6,575 nucleotides of DNA, from NCBI GenBank assembly GCA_946615965.1, contig CAMOIC010000043.1, positions 1 through 6,575 of the forward strand, read 5' to 3'. The DNA is from UBA3700 sp002372775. Its GTDB lineage: Bacteria > Bacillota > Clostridia > Christensenellales > UBA3700. Positions 6,124-6,575 of this stretch are shown one piece after another. Each line of letters starts with the position of its first letter. The stretch's first letter is position 1. The position numbers and the translations under genes were made by a program. Below the pieces are notes generated by a model. The model was not told the DNA's origin, made no database searches, and was given only the letters and a program-made list of their open reading frames with translations.

Positions 6124-6435
6124 CTATTTATTTAACATTCCACCTATTCTTGTATTCGATTGGCTACTGCCTGACGCTTCATAATCTCCACTCTTAATAA
6201 TCCACATTACAAAATCCCAAACAGCCCAATTCTCCATACCTTGAGATCTTAATGTGTCTGATTCTGAATATTTGTCATCAAATCTAGATAAAATGCCTTC
6301 TTGATCAGCAATACCAGCTTGGTCTACAGAAACAAATCTACTTATAACAAAGCCTAATACTAACGCCAAAATGATTAGTAGAACTATGATTCCGCCGACA
6401 CATCCACAACATGTATTTCCAGTATTACTTTTCAT
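6124..6435 (-). CDS. Small single-pass membrane protein of unknown function
   Basis: A 103-residue protein that I do not recognise. The N-terminus MKSNTGNTCCGCVGG carries a CCxC cluster (C9, C10, C12) directly before one strong transmembrane segment (about 14-34, GIIVLLIILALVLGFVI). About 65 residues of polar, acidic and Ser-rich sequence follow (DQEGILSRFDDKYSESD), then a short Trp-rich hydrophobic helix (NWAVWDFVMWII, 69-80) and a Gly/Ser-rich tail ending GGMLNK. The positive-inside rule is weak here, so orientation is uncertain. I chose ATG 6435, not an in-frame ATG at 6486, because the best promoter has its -35 and -10 boxes at 6466-6471 and 6442-6447, inside the longer reading frame. The transcript would then begin at the 6435 ATG. 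The Cys residues next to the membrane could be acylated or bind metal (speculative). Confidence 0.65.
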   Translation of the reverse strand: MKSNTGNTCCGCVGGIIVLLIILALVLGFVISRFVSVDQAGIADQEGILSRFDDKYSESDTLRSQGMENWAVWDFVMWIIKSGDYEASGSSQSNTRIGGMLNK

Positions 6436-6441
6436 GCCTTT

Positions 6442-6471
6442 ATTATATTTAAATAAATAGATATAAGTCAA
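6442..6471 (-). promoter_or_regulatory. Promoter of the small membrane protein gene (leaderless)
   Basis: On the minus strand TTGACT (6466-6471) and a perfect TATAAT (6442-6447) are separated by 18 bases. The -10 box ends six bases before the ATG at 6435, so transcription should start at, or within a base or two of, the A of the start codon. The bases between, AAAGGC, are too close to the ATG to act as a normal Shine-Dalgarno. Confidence 0.7.
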
Positions 6472-6479
6472 TAAAGAGT

Positions 6480-6509
6480 TTGACACGTATAAAAATGCTA
6501 TGATAGAAT
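6480..6509 (+). promoter_or_regulatory. Promoter of the tRNA-Val gene
   Basis: A perfect TTGACA (6480-6485), 18 bases, then TAGAAT (6504-6509) preceded by TG at 6501-6502, an extended -10. Transcription would start near 6516, about six bases before the mature tRNA. This strength is usual for stable RNA genes. Its -35 lies eight bases from the -35 of the divergent small membrane protein gene. Confidence 0.8.
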
Positions 6510-6521
6510 ACTTTTGCGAAT

Positions 6522-6575
6522 GGAAGCTTAGCTCAGCTGGGAGAGCATCTGCCTTACAAGCAGAGGGTCATAGGT
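6522..6575 (+). tRNA. tRNA-Val, anticodon UAC (5' part only)
   Basis: Starts with acceptor strand GGAAGCT (6522-6528), then T8/A9 and D arm GCTC-AGCTGGGA-GAGC (6531-6546). The anticodon stem is TCTGC/GCAGA around loop CTTACAA (6553-6559), giving anticodon TAC at 6555-6557, which reads GUA (valine). Variable loop GGGTC (6565-6569) and the first strand of the T stem ATAGG (6570-6574) follow, and the window then ends. The missing T loop and 3' acceptor strand cannot be checked here. A tRNA cluster may continue to the right. Confidence 0.95.

Noticed and set aside
6436..6486. Earlier start for the small membrane protein (adds MSNSLLTYIYLFKYNKG)
   Set aside because: Its codons would cover the best promoter for the gene, and no ribosome site supports it.

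Overview
The window is AT-rich DNA with compact genes and mostly G-rich Shine-Dalgarno sites. It carries an EFR1-type flavodoxin/ferredoxin protein and a Feo ferrous-iron uptake operon with a small Cys-rich partner. This gene content suggests an anaerobic low-GC Firmicute (Clostridia-like, probably gut-associated). That assignment is inferred from gene content and composition, not from a marker gene.

Layout, left to right. (1) 1-911, minus strand: an EFR1-family flavodoxin plus 2x[4Fe-4S] protein whose C-terminus runs off the left edge. (2) 1039-1263, minus: a small DUF2188 protein. (3) 1403-2176, minus: a classical short-chain dehydrogenase/reductase with its own promoter and a strong hairpin terminator. 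(4) 2361-5301, minus: a four-gene feo operon read in the order feoA-like (5301-5089), feoA (5064-4834), feoB (4834-2531) and a 55-residue FeoB-associated Cys-rich membrane peptide (2528-2361). It has a consensus-like promoter at its head and a hairpin terminator at 2297-2330. (5) 5463-6065, plus: a TetR/AcrR-family regulator divergent from feo. The shared intergenic region (5302-5462) contains two inverted repeats that are good operator candidates. (6) 6089-6115: a bidirectional terminator between the convergent tetR and a small membrane protein gene (6124-6435, minus). (7) 6522-6575, plus: the 5' part of a tRNA-Val(UAC) gene with a strong promoter, cut by the right edge.

How it fits together: FeoB is the membrane Fe(II) transporter with its cytosolic G-protein domain, the two FeoA proteins are small SH3-like cytosolic partners, and the Cys-rich peptide probably sits in the membrane beside FeoB. 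Control of feo by the divergent TetR protein is inferred from layout and palindromes only. The genes to the left look like independent single-gene units.

The most notable non-coding signals are the operator-like palindromes between feo and tetR, and two promoters (for tetR and for the 103-residue membrane protein) whose -10 boxes lie so close to the start codon that the mRNAs should be leaderless or nearly so. I see no mobile element, CRISPR array, prophage or clearly novel defence system.
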